A stretch of DNA of 64,000 nucleotides from Thalassospira tepidiphila MCCC 1A03514 (lineage in GTDB: Bacteria > Pseudomonadota > Alphaproteobacteria > Rhodospirillales > Thalassospiraceae), in NCBI RefSeq assembly GCF_001662875.1, contig NZ_JPVZ01000002.1, positions 434,001 to 498,000 on the forward strand. Direction: 5' to 3'. Of the stretch, positions 35,506-44,406 are shown piece after piece. Both the position numbers and the translations under genes were made by a program. The first letter of the stretch is position 1. Every line of letters starts with the position of its first letter. The notes under the pieces are model-generated. The model was given only the letters and a program-made list of their open reading frames with translations, ran no database searches and was not told where the DNA came from.

Positions 35506-36671
35506 GATATGCCAAGATTACCGACCGTCTTGCCGAACTGGGTGGGGCAAAGTGGGCCGTCCACAACACCGCCCGTGATCGCGAGGCCCAAGGTGCCAAA
35601 ATCATCGAGCTGACAATTGGCGAGCCCGACATTCCCGTCAATCCGGCCCTGATTGACGCGTGCGAGGCCTCCATGCGGCGCGGCCGCACGCATTATTCCA
35701 ATGGTCGGGGTGAGGTCGGGTTGCTTGATGCGCTGGTGGAAAAATACAAACTTGTCTGGCCGGATGTTACGCCGGAAAACATCCTGTGTTTCCCGGGCAC
35801 GCAGACTGCCCTTTATACCGTCATGACGGCGCTGGTGGATGCCGGGCAGGGCGTGCTGGTTGGTGATCCCTATTACGCGACCTATGCCGGGGTAATCCGG
35901 GCATCGGGGGCTGAACTGCAATCCGTCCCGTTATCGATTGAGCACGGCTTTATCATGCAGCCGGGTGACCTGCGCGCCGCCATCACCAAGGACAGCCGTG
36001 TGTTGCTGCTCAATACGCCGCACAATCCGTCCGGCGCGCTGCTGGATCGCGCAACACTGGTCGAACTGGGCAAGATCGCCATCGAACATGATCTGTGGAT
36101 TGTCTGTGACGAGGTCTATGAGGATCTGGTGTTCGAAGGCACCTTTGCCTCCCCGCTCGAAATCGAAGAGCTGCGTGACCGCACCATCGTCACTTCCTCG
36201 ATCTCGAAAACCTTTGCTGCCACCGGCTTTCGCAGCGGCTGGGCCGTTGGCCCCGAAGAACTCTGCACTAAAGTCCTGCCGATTTCCGAAACCATCTTGT
36301 TTGGCAATCAGCCCTTCATAGCCGATGCGACCGAGGTCGCCCTGCGTGGCAATTTCGATACGGCCGCGCGCATGTGCAAAAGCTATGCGGCGCGCGTTGA
36401 CATGATCGAAACCGAACTTGCCGGATGCGATGTGCTTAAACCGGGCAAGGTATCCGGTGGCATGTTTGCCATGATTGATGTCGGAGCCACCGGCATGAAC
36501 GGCGAAGAATTCGCCTGGGCGCTTTTGGACGATCAAAACGTCGCCGTCATGCCCGGCGCATCCTTTGGCGAAAACGCCAAGAACCTGATCCGTGTCGCAC
36601 TCACGGTCTCCGACGACGAACTCCGCGAAGCCATCAAACGCATCCGGGCCTTTGCCGAGAAATCGGCATAA
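35502..36671 (+). CDS. Class I/II PLP-dependent aminotransferase
   Basis: 389 aa. PLP-binding Lys in SSISKTFAATGFRSGW, NTPHNPSGALL and VCDEVYEDLVFEG (Asn and Asp/Tyr contacts), IGEPDIP at the N-terminus: aspartate-aminotransferase fold, subgroup I. Overlaps the TetR/BetI-type gene by four bases. Part of the catabolic cluster with the class II aldolase and GhrA-like dehydrogenase; amino donor not known. Confidence 0.93.
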   Translation: MRYAKITDRLAELGGAKWAVHNTARDREAQGAKIIELTIGEPDIPVNPALIDACEASMRRGRTHYSNGRGEVGLLDALVEKYKLVWPDVTPENILCFPGTQTALYTVMTALVDAGQGVLVGDPYYATYAGVIRASGAELQSVPLSIEHGFIMQPGDLRAAITKDSRVLLLNTPHNPSGALLDRATLVELGKIAIEHDLWIVCDEVYEDLVFEGTFASPLEIEELRDRTIVTSSISKTFAATGFRSGWAVGPEELCTKVLPISETILFGNQPFIADATEVALRGNFDTAARMCKSYAARVDMIETELAGCDVLKPGKVSGGMFAMIDVGATGMNGEEFAWALLDDQNVAVMPGASFGENAKNLIRVALTVSDDELREAIKRIRAFAEKSA

Positions 36672-36694
36672 GGCCCGGTTGTAAATGTTTTGGC

Positions 36695-37159
36695 TTACGC
36701 CTTGGGCATATCACCACGGATGATATAGGCCAGTGCTGCAACCACCTGTTCGGGTTCGCGGGCCACACCATTGGCCGCACCATCGACTTCCTTAAGCGCG
36801 TGATCATGCTCTGCCGGGTGCAGGGTGATATAGGGAATGCCAAGGGCGGCAGCATAGCCGGCATCAAAGGCAGCGTTCCACTGCTTGTATTTCTCACCAA
36901 AGCGAATAACGGCAAGGTCGGACTGTGACAGCAAGGTCTTGGTGCGCATGGCGTTCAGCTGCGCGCCCTTGCGGTCATGCCAGAACTTGTTTTCTTCAGC
37001 ACCGAAAACGGCAACGCCGCAATCATCAGAATCTTCATGCACGGTAATCGGGGCAACCAGTTCAACCGGAAGGCCTGATTCTCTCACGCCTGCCTCGATA
37101 CGTTCGCGCCAGTCGCTGTGAATTTCGCCCGATAAATAGACGGTCCAGACTTTGCTCAT
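36695..37159 (-). CDS. YtoQ family protein
   Basis: 154 aa with the YtoQ pattern: VYLSGEIHSDWRERI, NAMRTKTLLSQSDLAVIRFGEKYKQWNAAFDAGYA and an AALAYIIRG end. The fold is related to nucleoside 2-deoxyribosyltransferases; function not established. ATG 37159 with AGGGAGA upstream. Convergent with the aminotransferase. Confidence 0.92.
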   Translation of the reverse strand: MSKVWTVYLSGEIHSDWRERIEAGVRESGLPVELVAPITVHEDSDDCGVAVFGAEENKFWHDRKGAQLNAMRTKTLLSQSDLAVIRFGEKYKQWNAAFDAGYAAALGIPYITLHPAEHDHALKEVDGAANGVAREPEQVVAALAYIIRGDMPKA

Positions 37160-37212
37160 CTTTCTCTCCCTTGATGGTCGTTATGATGGGGTATGTCAGA
37201 CCCTAAAACGAC

Positions 37213-37241
37213 AAAACCCGTCGCCAAAGGCAACGGGTTTT
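37213..37241 (-). terminator. Terminator of the tRNA-Ala transcript
   Basis: AAAACCCGT and ACGGGTTTT form a nine-base-pair stem around an inner GCC/GGC; on the minus strand it follows the tRNA 3' end after three bases. Confidence 0.85.
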
Positions 37242-37244
37242 GAA

Positions 37245-37320
<76 letters not shown>

Positions 37321-37416
37321 ACTTTGTCCGCGACGCAGTCTGCATGGCAGGCTCTGCGGCGCGGCGCATATTTAGAAGGTTCGCCAAATGTTGGCAAGAC
37401 CCTTTTTCAAAATTTC

Positions 37417-37722
37417 TTAGCGATCGTCGTCGTCTGATTCGACATGCTCATAGACTTCGCCAAGATCATCATCATCTTCGCCAAGATCAGAAGCATCTTC
37501 GAGAATATCATCGTCGATATCGGTATCGACATCATCGTCAAGATCGGTGACGTCATCGACGTCTTCGTCTTCTTCCGGAGCCGGTTTTGCAACCGCGGAT
37601 TTCTTGACCTTTGTTACCCCGTCCGGCGTTTTGCATTTCGGGCAGACAACCGGGGTACGGTTCAGGTCGTAATACTTGGTACCACAGGCGAGGCAGTGAC
37701 GTTTCTTACCGCGTGCTGACAT
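37417..37722 (-). CDS. TIGR02300 family protein (zinc ribbon with acidic tail)
   Basis: 101 aa. An N-terminal zinc ribbon HCLACGTKYYDLNRTPVVCPKC (given in part: CxxC...CxxC, with FYDLN-like KYYDLN) is followed by a highly acidic Asp/Glu tail. This is the alphaproteobacterial TIGR02300/FYDLN group, usually near tRNA-Ala, aroA and cmk as here. Function unknown. The tail's repeated GAT/GAC/GAA codons make an open frame on the other strand, which is not a gene. Confidence 0.93.
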   Translation of the reverse strand: MSARGKKRHCLACGTKYYDLNRTPVVCPKCKTPDGVTKVKKSAVAKPAPEEDEDVDDVTDLDDDVDTDIDDDILEDASDLGEDDDDLGEVYEHVESDDDDR

Positions 37723-38082
37723 TACGGCAAATCCTCTTAATTACCGTTATCAATTAAGAAAAAGACTTTGTGTCGCAAAAGCGCAGCAAGGCTACGCACA
37801 GCGTCTTGTCCGAGAGGCCCAATTGCCATCTTGCGAGCACCTTGTCAAAAGGAAATTGCGCGTTTTTCCCTTTGGCAAGGCGATGGGACAAATCTGCCGC
37901 ACATTCGTGCAATTTCCTACACCGAATTTCGGGTTCGATACTGGTGCCTGCTAACCGCTTGTGCTAGAGCATTGGTCCCCTGATTGAAAGGCCCGCGCGC
38001 GCCTGAAAACATGGCCGCAGCGCAGCGCTTTTTCAATCAGCCTTTTGTTGATGATAAAACAGTGACTGGCAGGTACGAGCCC
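37723..38082. other. Divergent promoter region of TIGR02300 gene and aroA
   Basis: 360 bases. Besides promoters it contains two overlapping, mutually exclusive stems (37840-37918, see separate entry). No gene recognised; in-frame starts upstream of aroA at 37984 add residues without family character. Confidence 0.5.
37840..37918 (+). promoter_or_regulatory. Two alternative hairpins in aroA leader
   Basis: Stem A pairs CCTTGTCAAAAGG (37840-37852) with CCCTTTGGCAAGG (37868-37880) imperfectly. Stem B pairs AGGAAATTGCGCG (37850-37862) with CGTGCAATTTCCT (37906-37918), perfect but for one G-U. They share the AGG at 37850-37852, so only one can form. Suggestive of a switching leader, but no termination site is evident. 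Confidence 0.4.
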
Positions 38083-39426
38083 ATGAGTTCTTCGCAAACC
38101 AAACGTCCGCTTTCCTCGGCCAAGGCCGGGCCGCTTTCGGGCGATATCCGGGTTCCGGGTGACAAGTCTATTTCTCATCGCTCCCTGATGTTTGGTGGTC
38201 TGGCAATCGGTACAACCAAGGTTACCGGCCTTTTGGAAGGCGAAGACGTTCTGGCAACGGCGGACGCCATGCGCAAACTTGGCGCCACTGTCACCCGCGA
38301 CGAAGATGGCACCTGGCATGTCACAGGTGTTGGCGTCGGTGCCCTTCGTGAACCCGATAGCGTGATTGATATGGGCAACGCCGGCACCGGTATTCGCCTG
38401 ATGGCGGGCATCGTTGCCACCCATCCGATCACGACGTTCTTCACCGGCGACGCGTCGCTGTGCAAACGTCCGATGGGCCGTGTTGCTGATCCGTTGTCCG
38501 AATTTGGCGCACAATTCATTACCCGTGATCGCGGTCGTCCGCCGATGGCGGTGATTGGCACCGACGAAGCCAAACCGGTGACCTATACCCTGCCGATGGC
38601 ATCTGCCCAGGTGAAGTCGGCGGTGATGCTGGCCGGGTTGAACACAACGGGCACCACCACCGTGATCGAACCCAAACCGTCGCGCGATCATACTGAACGC
38701 ATGCTGCGCCACTTCGGGGTTGAGGTCGATGTGAAGGTCAATGACGATGGCGGCCGCACCGTCAGCCTGACCGGCCCGGTCGAAATGAAGGCTGCGGATA
38801 TTGTGGTTCCGACCGATCCGAGCTCGGCTGCCTTCCCGATGGTGGCGGCCCTGATCAATCCGGATTCCCACGTCACCATTCGTGATGTCTGCCTGAACCT
38901 GCTGCGCACCGGCCTGATCACCACCCTGATTGAAATGGGCGGTGACATCACGATCACCAACGAGCGCGAAGAAGCCGGTGAAACCATCGGCGATCTGGTT
39001 GTAACCGGCAAGAACCGCCTCAAGGGCATTGTTGTCCCGGCCGAACGCGCCCCATCCATGATCGATGAATACCCGGTTCTGGCTGTGGCTGCGGCCTATG
39101 CCGAGGGTGAAACGCGCATGTGTGATCTTGAGGAACTGCGGGTGAAGGAATCGGATCGTTTGGCGGCGGTGGCGGCTGGTCTTGAAGCCAATGGCGTCAT
39201 TCACCGGATTGAAGGCGATGATCTGATTGTCACTGGCGGTGTGGTGCCGGGCGGTGGCATGGTGGAAACCCATCTTGATCATCGTATCGCGATGTCGTTC
39301 CTGGTTCTGGGTCTTGGTGCGGAAAAGCCGGTTGCGGTCGATGATGCCAACCCGATTGCCACGAGCTTCCCGAACTTTGAAAAACTGATGGGCGATATGG
39401 GCGCAAAATTTGCGCTGCATTCCTGA
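38083..39426 (+). CDS. aroA: 3-phosphoshikimate 1-carboxyvinyltransferase (EPSP synthase, class II)
   Basis: Sixth step of the shikimate pathway. 447 aa. Class II features shared with the Agrobacterium CP4 enzyme: SGDIRVPGDKSISHRSLMFGG (read in parts), SAQVKSAVMLAGLNTTG, DPSSAAFPMVAAL, RAPSMIDEYPVLAVAAA and LEELRVKESDR. The active-site loop reads GNAGTG, with Gly where CP4 has Ala, so glyphosate insensitivity cannot be assumed. Start 38083 fits the family; a small AGG precedes it. Followed by cmk 61 bases on. Confidence 0.96.
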   Translation: MSSSQTKRPLSSAKAGPLSGDIRVPGDKSISHRSLMFGGLAIGTTKVTGLLEGEDVLATADAMRKLGATVTRDEDGTWHVTGVGVGALREPDSVIDMGNAGTGIRLMAGIVATHPITTFFTGDASLCKRPMGRVADPLSEFGAQFITRDRGRPPMAVIGTDEAKPVTYTLPMASAQVKSAVMLAGLNTTGTTTVIEPKPSRDHTERMLRHFGVEVDVKVNDDGGRTVSLTGPVEMKAADIVVPTDPSSAAFPMVAALINPDSHVTIRDVCLNLLRTGLITTLIEMGGDITITNEREEAGETIGDLVVTGKNRLKGIVVPAERAPSMIDEYPVLAVAAAYAEGETRMCDLEELRVKESDRLAAVAAGLEANGVIHRIEGDDLIVTGGVVPGGGMVETHLDHRIAMSFLVLGLGAEKPVAVDDANPIATSFPNFEKLMGDMGAKFALHS

Positions 39427-39487
39427 TCTATCCACCCCAATATATAAAGCAATACCAAGCCAGATATATAAACAGGGAGAGACGCAT

Positions 39488-40132
39488 ATGATCATCGCCA
39501 TTGATGGGCCGGCCGCGTCCGGCAAGGGTACCTTGGCACGTCGAGTCGCAGAAGCAATGGACTATGCCTATCTCGATACCGGCCTGCTGTATCGTGCCAC
39601 CGGTGCGAAAGTTCTGGCCGAAAATGGCGACCCTGCTGATGAAGCCGCCGCCGTGGCCGCAGCCGAAAATCTGAGTGCGTCCGATCTCGAAGGTGAGGCC
39701 CTTCGCAGCGAGGAAGTCGGGACCGCTGCCTCAAAAGTTGCAGCGATTCCAAGGGTTCGCGAGGTGTTGCTTGATTTTCAGCGAACCCTTGCCACCACCC
39801 CGCCGGGCGGCAAACGTGGTGCCGTATTGGATGGTCGTGACATCGGAACGGTCGTCTGTCCGGAAGCACCGATCAAGTTTTATCTGACAGCCAGTGTCGA
39901 AGAACGTGCAAACCGTCGGTTCAAACAGTTGCAGGAAAAAAATCCCGCTGCTATATACGAGCGCGTTCTTAAAGAGCTTGAAGAACGGGATGCCCGAGAC
40001 AGTGCTCGCGATGTCGCACCGCTCAAGATGGCAGATGACGCAATCCATATTGATACGGACCGTCTGAATGCCAACGCAGTGTTCGATGCCGTCATGGCAC
40101 ATATCCATACCCATATGGGTGCGGATGACTGA
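39488..40132 (+). CDS. cmk: Cytidylate kinase
   Basis: Phosphorylates CMP and dCMP. 214 aa. P-loop GPAASGKGTLARRVA at residues 7-21, AYLDTGLLYRA, VLDGRDIGTVVCPEA, and the adenylate-kinase-like lid ERDARDSARDVAPL. AGGGAG at 39474 before ATG 39488. Ordered aroA-cmk-rpsA, a common conserved block. Confidence 0.97.
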   Translation: MIIAIDGPAASGKGTLARRVAEAMDYAYLDTGLLYRATGAKVLAENGDPADEAAAVAAAENLSASDLEGEALRSEEVGTAASKVAAIPRVREVLLDFQRTLATTPPGGKRGAVLDGRDIGTVVCPEAPIKFYLTASVEERANRRFKQLQEKNPAAIYERVLKELEERDARDSARDVAPLKMADDAIHIDTDRLNANAVFDAVMAHIHTHMGADD

Positions 40133-40197
40133 TCAGAAGGCGTTTTAACCGTCAGGCGTTGAACGATCCCGAGGTACCGGTCCTTTGGCCTGTTCCT

Positions 40198-40226
40198 AAG
40201 GTGAACGACTTGTGCGTTCACCTTTT
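40198..40226 (+). terminator. Terminator/attenuator between cmk and rpsA
   Basis: AAGGTGAACG (40198-40207) pairs exactly with CGTTCACCTT (40215-40224), followed by TT. It would separate rpsA expression from cmk. Confidence 0.8.
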
Positions 40227-40364
40227 CGTGTATGGAAGGTTCGCCTTCACATGCGTTCGGGTTTGAACACTGAATGACAAATCGCCGCGATTTTGCGGCA
40301 AAGACCACCGGACACAACCGGTTGGCCAGAATATAGTGACGATACTCGAAAGGAAGTCTGGTTT

Positions 40365-42068
40365 ATGACCACCGCTGAAGAAGCACAATTCTCGACTGGC
40401 GAAGATTTTGCCGCCCTGCTGGCTGAAACCCTTGGTTCTGAAGACGAAGGTTTTGTTGGCCGCGTAATGACCGGTTCGGTCGTTAAAAAAACTGACGATG
40501 ATGCCATCGTCGATGTCGGCCTGAAATCCGAAGGCCGCGTTCCGCTTAAAGAATTTGGCGCAGGCGAAGTAAACATTGGCGATACCGTTGATGTTTATGT
40601 CGACCGCTATGAAAACAAGGATGGCCTGATCGTCCTGTCGCGCGAAAAAGCGCGCCGCGAAGAAGCTTGGGTTGAACTGGAAAAACAGTTCTCCGAAGGC
40701 AAACGCGTCGACGGCACCATCTTTGGTCGTGTTAAAGGCGGCTTCACCGTTGACCTGTCGGGCGCAGTTGCGTTCCTTCCGGGTTCCCAGGTTGATATCC
40801 GTCCGGTTCGTGACGTCACCCCGCTGATGAACAACCCGCAGCCGTTCCAGATCCTGAAAATGGATCGTTCGCGCGGCAACATCGTTGTTTCGCGTCGTGC
40901 CGTTCTCGAAGAAACCCGTGCAGAACAGCGTGCTGAACTGATCCAGAACCTTCAGGAAGGTCAGATCCTTGACGGCGTCGTCAAAAACATCACCGATTAC
41001 GGCGCGTTCGTCGATCTCGGTGGCGTTGATGGCCTGCTGCACGTTACCGACATTGCTTGGAAACGTATCAACCATCCGTCCGAAGCGCTCCAGATCGGCC
41101 AGACTGTTAAAGTCCAGGTTATCCGCTTCAACAGCGAAACCCAGCGTATCTCGCTTGGCATGAAGCAGCTTGAAGCTGATCCGTGGGAAGGTGTCGAAGC
41201 CAAATACCCGGTCGGTTCGAAATTCGAAGGTCGTGTCACCAACATCACCGATTACGGCGCATTCGTCGAACTCGAAGCTGGTGTCGAAGGCCTGGTCCAC
41301 GTTTCCGAAATGTCCTGGACCAAGAAAAACATCCACCCGGGCAAAATCGTTTCGACCTCGCAGGAAGTCGAAGTCATGGTGCTCGACGTCGATGCCCAGA
41401 AACGCCGTATCTCGCTTGGTCTCAAGCAGTGCACCTCGAACCCGTGGGATGCCTTCCTGGCAGCTCATCCGGTCGAGTCCGAGATCGAAGGCGAAGTCAA
41501 GAACATCACCGAATTCGGTCTGTTCATTGGCCTCATGGGCGGTATCGACGGTATGGCTCACCTCTCGGACCTGTCATGGGACCGCGCTGGTGAAGAAGTC
41601 ATCAAAGAATACAAAAAAGGCGACATCGTCAAAGCCAAGGTTCTTGACGTTGACGTTGAAAAAGAACGCATCTCGCTCGGCATCAAACAGCTGTCTGGTG
41701 ATCCGTTCAAAGACGCCGTTGTCGGCATCAAACGTGGCGACGCTGTAACCTGTGAAGTTACCGAAGTTAACGACGGTGGCATCGAGGTTTCGGTTGGCGA
41801 CACCGAACTCAAAGGCTTCATCCGTAAAGCTGAGCTGGCGCGTGAGCGTTCTGAACAGCGTCCGGAACGCTTTGCAGTTGGTGAAAAAGTCGACGCACGC
41901 GTTACTGCAATCGACTCCAAAACCCGCAAGGTTTCCCTCTCTGTCAAAGCTCTTGAAGTTGCTGACGAGAAGAAAGCAATGGCGGATTACGGTTCGGCAG
42001 ACAGCGGCGCATCGCTCGGCGACATCCTTGGCGAAGCTCTGCGCAAGAAACAGGAAGGCGGCGAATAA
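40365..42068 (+). CDS. rpsA: 30S ribosomal protein S1
   Basis: 567 aa, six S1 RNA-binding repeats (each about 70-85 residues; for example NITDYGAFVDLGGVDGLLHVTDIAW, read in parts, and NITEFGLFIGLMGGIDGMAHLSDLSW, likewise). Binds mRNA leaders and recruits them to the 30S subunit. Start 40365 follows AGGAAG by eight bases; the frame upstream to 40293 is leader. Codon use is more biased (GAA, AAA, GGC, CGT) than in neighbours, as for highly expressed genes. Confidence 0.98.
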   Translation: MTTAEEAQFSTGEDFAALLAETLGSEDEGFVGRVMTGSVVKKTDDDAIVDVGLKSEGRVPLKEFGAGEVNIGDTVDVYVDRYENKDGLIVLSREKARREEAWVELEKQFSEGKRVDGTIFGRVKGGFTVDLSGAVAFLPGSQVDIRPVRDVTPLMNNPQPFQILKMDRSRGNIVVSRRAVLEETRAEQRAELIQNLQEGQILDGVVKNITDYGAFVDLGGVDGLLHVTDIAWKRINHPSEALQIGQTVKVQVIRFNSETQRISLGMKQLEADPWEGVEAKYPVGSKFEGRVTNITDYGAFVELEAGVEGLVHVSEMSWTKKNIHPGKIVSTSQEVEVMVLDVDAQKRRISLGLKQCTSNPWDAFLAAHPVESEIEGEVKNITEFGLFIGLMGGIDGMAHLSDLSWDRAGEEVIKEYKKGDIVKAKVLDVDVEKERISLGIKQLSGDPFKDAVVGIKRGDAVTCEVTEVNDGGIEVSVGDTELKGFIRKAELARERSEQRPERFAVGEKVDARVTAIDSKTRKVSLSVKALEVADEKKAMADYGSADSGASLGDILGEALRKKQEGGE

Positions 42069-42424
42069 GCCACCCTCCGACGAAATACGCTCTGCAGTCT
42101 TGCAGAACGAAAAGACGGGTCGCGCACTGCGCGGCCCGTTTTCTTTTGTCCGGATTCTAGATCTGGCAAGTTGATGCACGGTGGATGGCCGATATATCCG
42201 CCCAATGCCCGGTGGCCTGTAAAGGGCGCCAAATTGTATATCATCTGCTTTTTGCGGCTGAATTTTAGCCCGACTCTGCCGATATCGGCATTTTTCGCGA
42301 AAATTTTGATTTTAAACGCTTTTTGTTCTTGCCTTCCGGGTCGATAAAAACCATTTGAAGAGACGGGTTTGAGCGATCACACTCGTCTAAGTATTTGATT
42401 GAACAATTGGAAACGGACACGCCG
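42069..42424. other. rpsA terminator and sppA promoter region
   Basis: 356 bases: the rpsA terminator, then AT-rich sequence with a 14-base perfect palindrome TGCCGATATCGGCA at 42277-42290 followed by five T. No gene recognised. Confidence 0.5.
42115..42146 (+). terminator. Rho-independent terminator of rpsA
   Basis: ACGGG-T-CGCGC pairs with GCGCG-G-CCCGT around an ACT loop, followed by TTTTCTTTT. Confidence 0.9.
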
Positions 42425-43348
42425 ATGGCACTTGATGCCGATATCCTGCTGGATCGACGCCGCTTGAAAAAATCCATCTTTCGCTGGCGTGTGGTGGCGG
42501 TGATTGCCGTGATCGCGGTGATCGTGATCGGCTTGTCTGGCACCGGTGTAAAGGACAGTGTTCTGGGCGGACTGGGTCCGCGCATTGTTGAAGTCACCAT
42601 CGAAGGTGTGATCACTGAAGATCCCTATCTCCTTGATGCGCTGAGCGCGATTGAAGAAGACAGCGACGTTGTCGGTGTGATTGTCCATATCAACAGCCCG
42701 GGTGGCACCATGGTTGGTGGCGAAACGCTGTTTGAGGCGCTGCGCCGTATCGGCGAAACCCGGCCAATCGTTGCCGAGATGGGGACTGTTGCGGCGTCCG
42801 GCGGTTACATGACCGCGATTGCCGCCGACCACATCATTGCCCGCCGTGGGACAATCACCGGCTCGATCGGGGTGATTTTCCAGTCGATGAATTTCAATGG
42901 AACGCTTGAAAAGCTTGGTGTTGAACCGCTGACGGTAAAAAGCGGTCCGCTGAAAGCTGCACCCAATCCGTTCGAACCTGTTGATGATGTTGCAAAATCG
43001 GCCATGCAGGGCCTGATTTCAGACATGTTTGACGTGTTTGTTGAAATGGTTGCGACCCGCCGCGATATGTCGGTCGAAACAGTTACGACTCTTGCCGATG
43101 GCCGCGTCTATACCGGACAGCAGGCCGTTGCCAACGGATTGATTGATGAAATTGGAGGCCGTCGTGAAGCCTTGCGCTGGCTCGAAGAGGAAGCCGGTAT
43201 CACGACGGATGCACAGGTAGTGCCGCTTGAAATCGAATACCCGGAAGACGATTTGATGAGTGCTGTTCTTGAGGGAAGCCTTGGAAAAGTGCTGTCATCT
43301 GAGGGGCTTAAACTTGACGGTTTGCTGACGGTCTGGCAACCTGAGTGA
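42425..43348 (+). CDS. sppA: Signal peptide peptidase SppA (S49 family)
   Basis: 307 aa, short SppA form. One N-terminal membrane anchor (residues about 22-39, VVAVIAVIAVIVIGL), then the S49 protease: nucleophile Ser125 in AASGGYM and catalytic Lys177 in SGPLKAAPNPF; INSPGGT and GSIGVIFQ are family blocks. It degrades cleaved signal peptides in the inner membrane. Start 42425; the upstream TTG start has no ribosome site. ihfB follows 71 bases on, a common alphaproteobacterial order. Confidence 0.95.
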   Translation: MALDADILLDRRRLKKSIFRWRVVAVIAVIAVIVIGLSGTGVKDSVLGGLGPRIVEVTIEGVITEDPYLLDALSAIEEDSDVVGVIVHINSPGGTMVGGETLFEALRRIGETRPIVAEMGTVAASGGYMTAIAADHIIARRGTITGSIGVIFQSMNFNGTLEKLGVEPLTVKSGPLKAAPNPFEPVDDVAKSAMQGLISDMFDVFVEMVATRRDMSVETVTTLADGRVYTGQQAVANGLIDEIGGRREALRWLEEEAGITTDAQVVPLEIEYPEDDLMSAVLEGSLGKVLSSEGLKLDGLLTVWQPE

Positions 43349-43419
43349 GAGCTTCTTTAAGACATAATCTAATCCGTGGTTGAGTGAGACTGTCAGCACC
43401 AACAGGATGGGGCCTGGAA

Positions 43420-43695
43420 ATGACAAAATCTGAATTGATTGCCCGCCTTGCGGAGATGAACCCGCATCTCTATCAGCGCGACGTTGAGCGGATTGTCGCC
43501 ACGATCTTTGACGAGATCACAGACGCGCTTGCGCGCGGCGACCGGGTCGAGCTTCGCGGCTTTGGCGCATTTTCCGTAAAACAGCGCGAGGCCCGCGTCG
43601 GCCGTAACCCTCGTACCGGGGATGCGGTTCCTGTCGGTGAGAAAAAGGTTCCCTATTTCAAAACCGGCAAACAGCTTCGCGAACGTTTGAACTGA
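43420..43695 (+). CDS. ihfB: Integration host factor beta subunit
   Basis: 91 aa nucleoid DNA-bending protein, heterodimer partner of Ihf[44 protein letters not shown] and the DNA-intercalating RNPRTGD loop are all present. Start ATG 43420 with GG-rich site upstream. Order sppA-ihfB-lapA-pyrF. Confidence 0.97.
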   Translation: MTKSELIARLAEMNPHLYQRDVERIVATIFDEITDALARGDRVELRGFGAFSVKQREARVGRNPRTGDAVPVGEKKVPYFKTGKQLRERLN

Positions 43696-43916
43696 TTCCT
43701 GCCTGATTTGTTTTGACCGGCAATCGGGCCTGCGCCACCCGCAGCCCGCCCGATACGACCAGCATGCAACACACAAAAACTGTGTGACTGTTGCCATGGC
43801 TTTTGTCCGGTTCTTGCCCCATACTGATCAGAACATTGATCAAACGAGACCTGCTGCCGGGTTTTGAACCATCCCGTTTTCGGGATGGGACAGCCACCGG
43901 CACAAGGAGCTAGGTA

Positions 43917-44225
43917 ATGCGCTTCCTGTACTGGATTATTTCCATCCCGCTTGCCGTATTGATTGCGGTGTTTGCAGTTTCCAACCGGGCATTGGTCACG
44001 ATTTCGCTTTGGCCCTTGCCGTTTGAAATCGACCTGCCGCTTTTCCTGCCGATCATGGTTGCGTTGTTGATCGGACTTGGGATCGGCTTTGCCTTTGAAT
44101 GGTTGCTGCAAGGCAAGCATCGCCGTGCCGCACGGCGCATGGATAGCGAACTCAAGCGCATCAAGACGGATGACACCACGCCATCCACCCCAAATACCGA
44201 TCAAAAGGCCATCGGCCAAAGCTGA
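43917..44225 (+). CDS. LapA-domain (DUF1049) small membrane protein
   Basis: 102 aa. Two membrane segments (about residues 3-22 and 42-63) with the SNRALVTISLWPLPFEIDLPLFLP stretch between (read in parts), then a basic cytoplasmic tail GKHRRAARRMDSELKRIK. LapA-type proteins in other bacteria act in LPS regulation with LapB. AAGGAG precedes ATG 43917. Confidence 0.9.
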   Translation: MRFLYWIISIPLAVLIAVFAVSNRALVTISLWPLPFEIDLPLFLPIMVALLIGLGIGFAFEWLLQGKHRRAARRMDSELKRIKTDDTTPSTPNTDQKAIGQS

Positions 44226-44232
44226 TCAAGTC

Positions 44233-44258
44233 AAAGGGCTCCGTTTCGGGGCCCTTTT
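44233..44258 (+). terminator. Rho-independent terminator
   Basis: AAAGGGC-T-CCG pairs with CGG-G-GCCCTTT, followed by T; ends the ihfB-lapA transcript. Confidence 0.85.
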
Positions 44259-44292
44259 GCTTTTTGCCGCATGGCGTCAATGTCTGTCCGAA

Positions 44293-44329
44293 AGCCGATT
44301 TGACATTGGCCTTTGGGGCCAAATCGGCT
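44293..44329 (+). repeat. Inverted repeat in pyrF leader
   Basis: AGCCGATTTG (44293-44302) and CAAATCGGCT (44320-44329) are exact reverse complements with 17 bases between, 77 bases before pyrF. An inner TTGGCC/GGCCAA can compete with it. No T run follows. Confidence 0.45.
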
Positions 44330-44406
44330 AAGCCATGTCCGGTCCGCTATGAAATTTGCTGCGAAAAGCTGGGCCATGACCCAATTCCAGCCCGCCGGAG
44401 GACCCC

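Noticed and set aside
37444-37719. Plus-strand frame rich in Ile/Phe/Asp opposite the TIGR02300 gene
   Set aside because: It results from the repeated acidic codons of the real gene on the other strand.
37951-39525. Long open frame opposite aroA (524 codons, minus strand)
   Set aside because: It is a shadow of aroA and cmk with no recognisable domain and no ribosome site.
40218-41561. Long open frame opposite rpsA (447 codons, minus strand)
   Set aside because: It mirrors the biased codon use of rpsA, has no family features, and overlaps a certain gene entirely.
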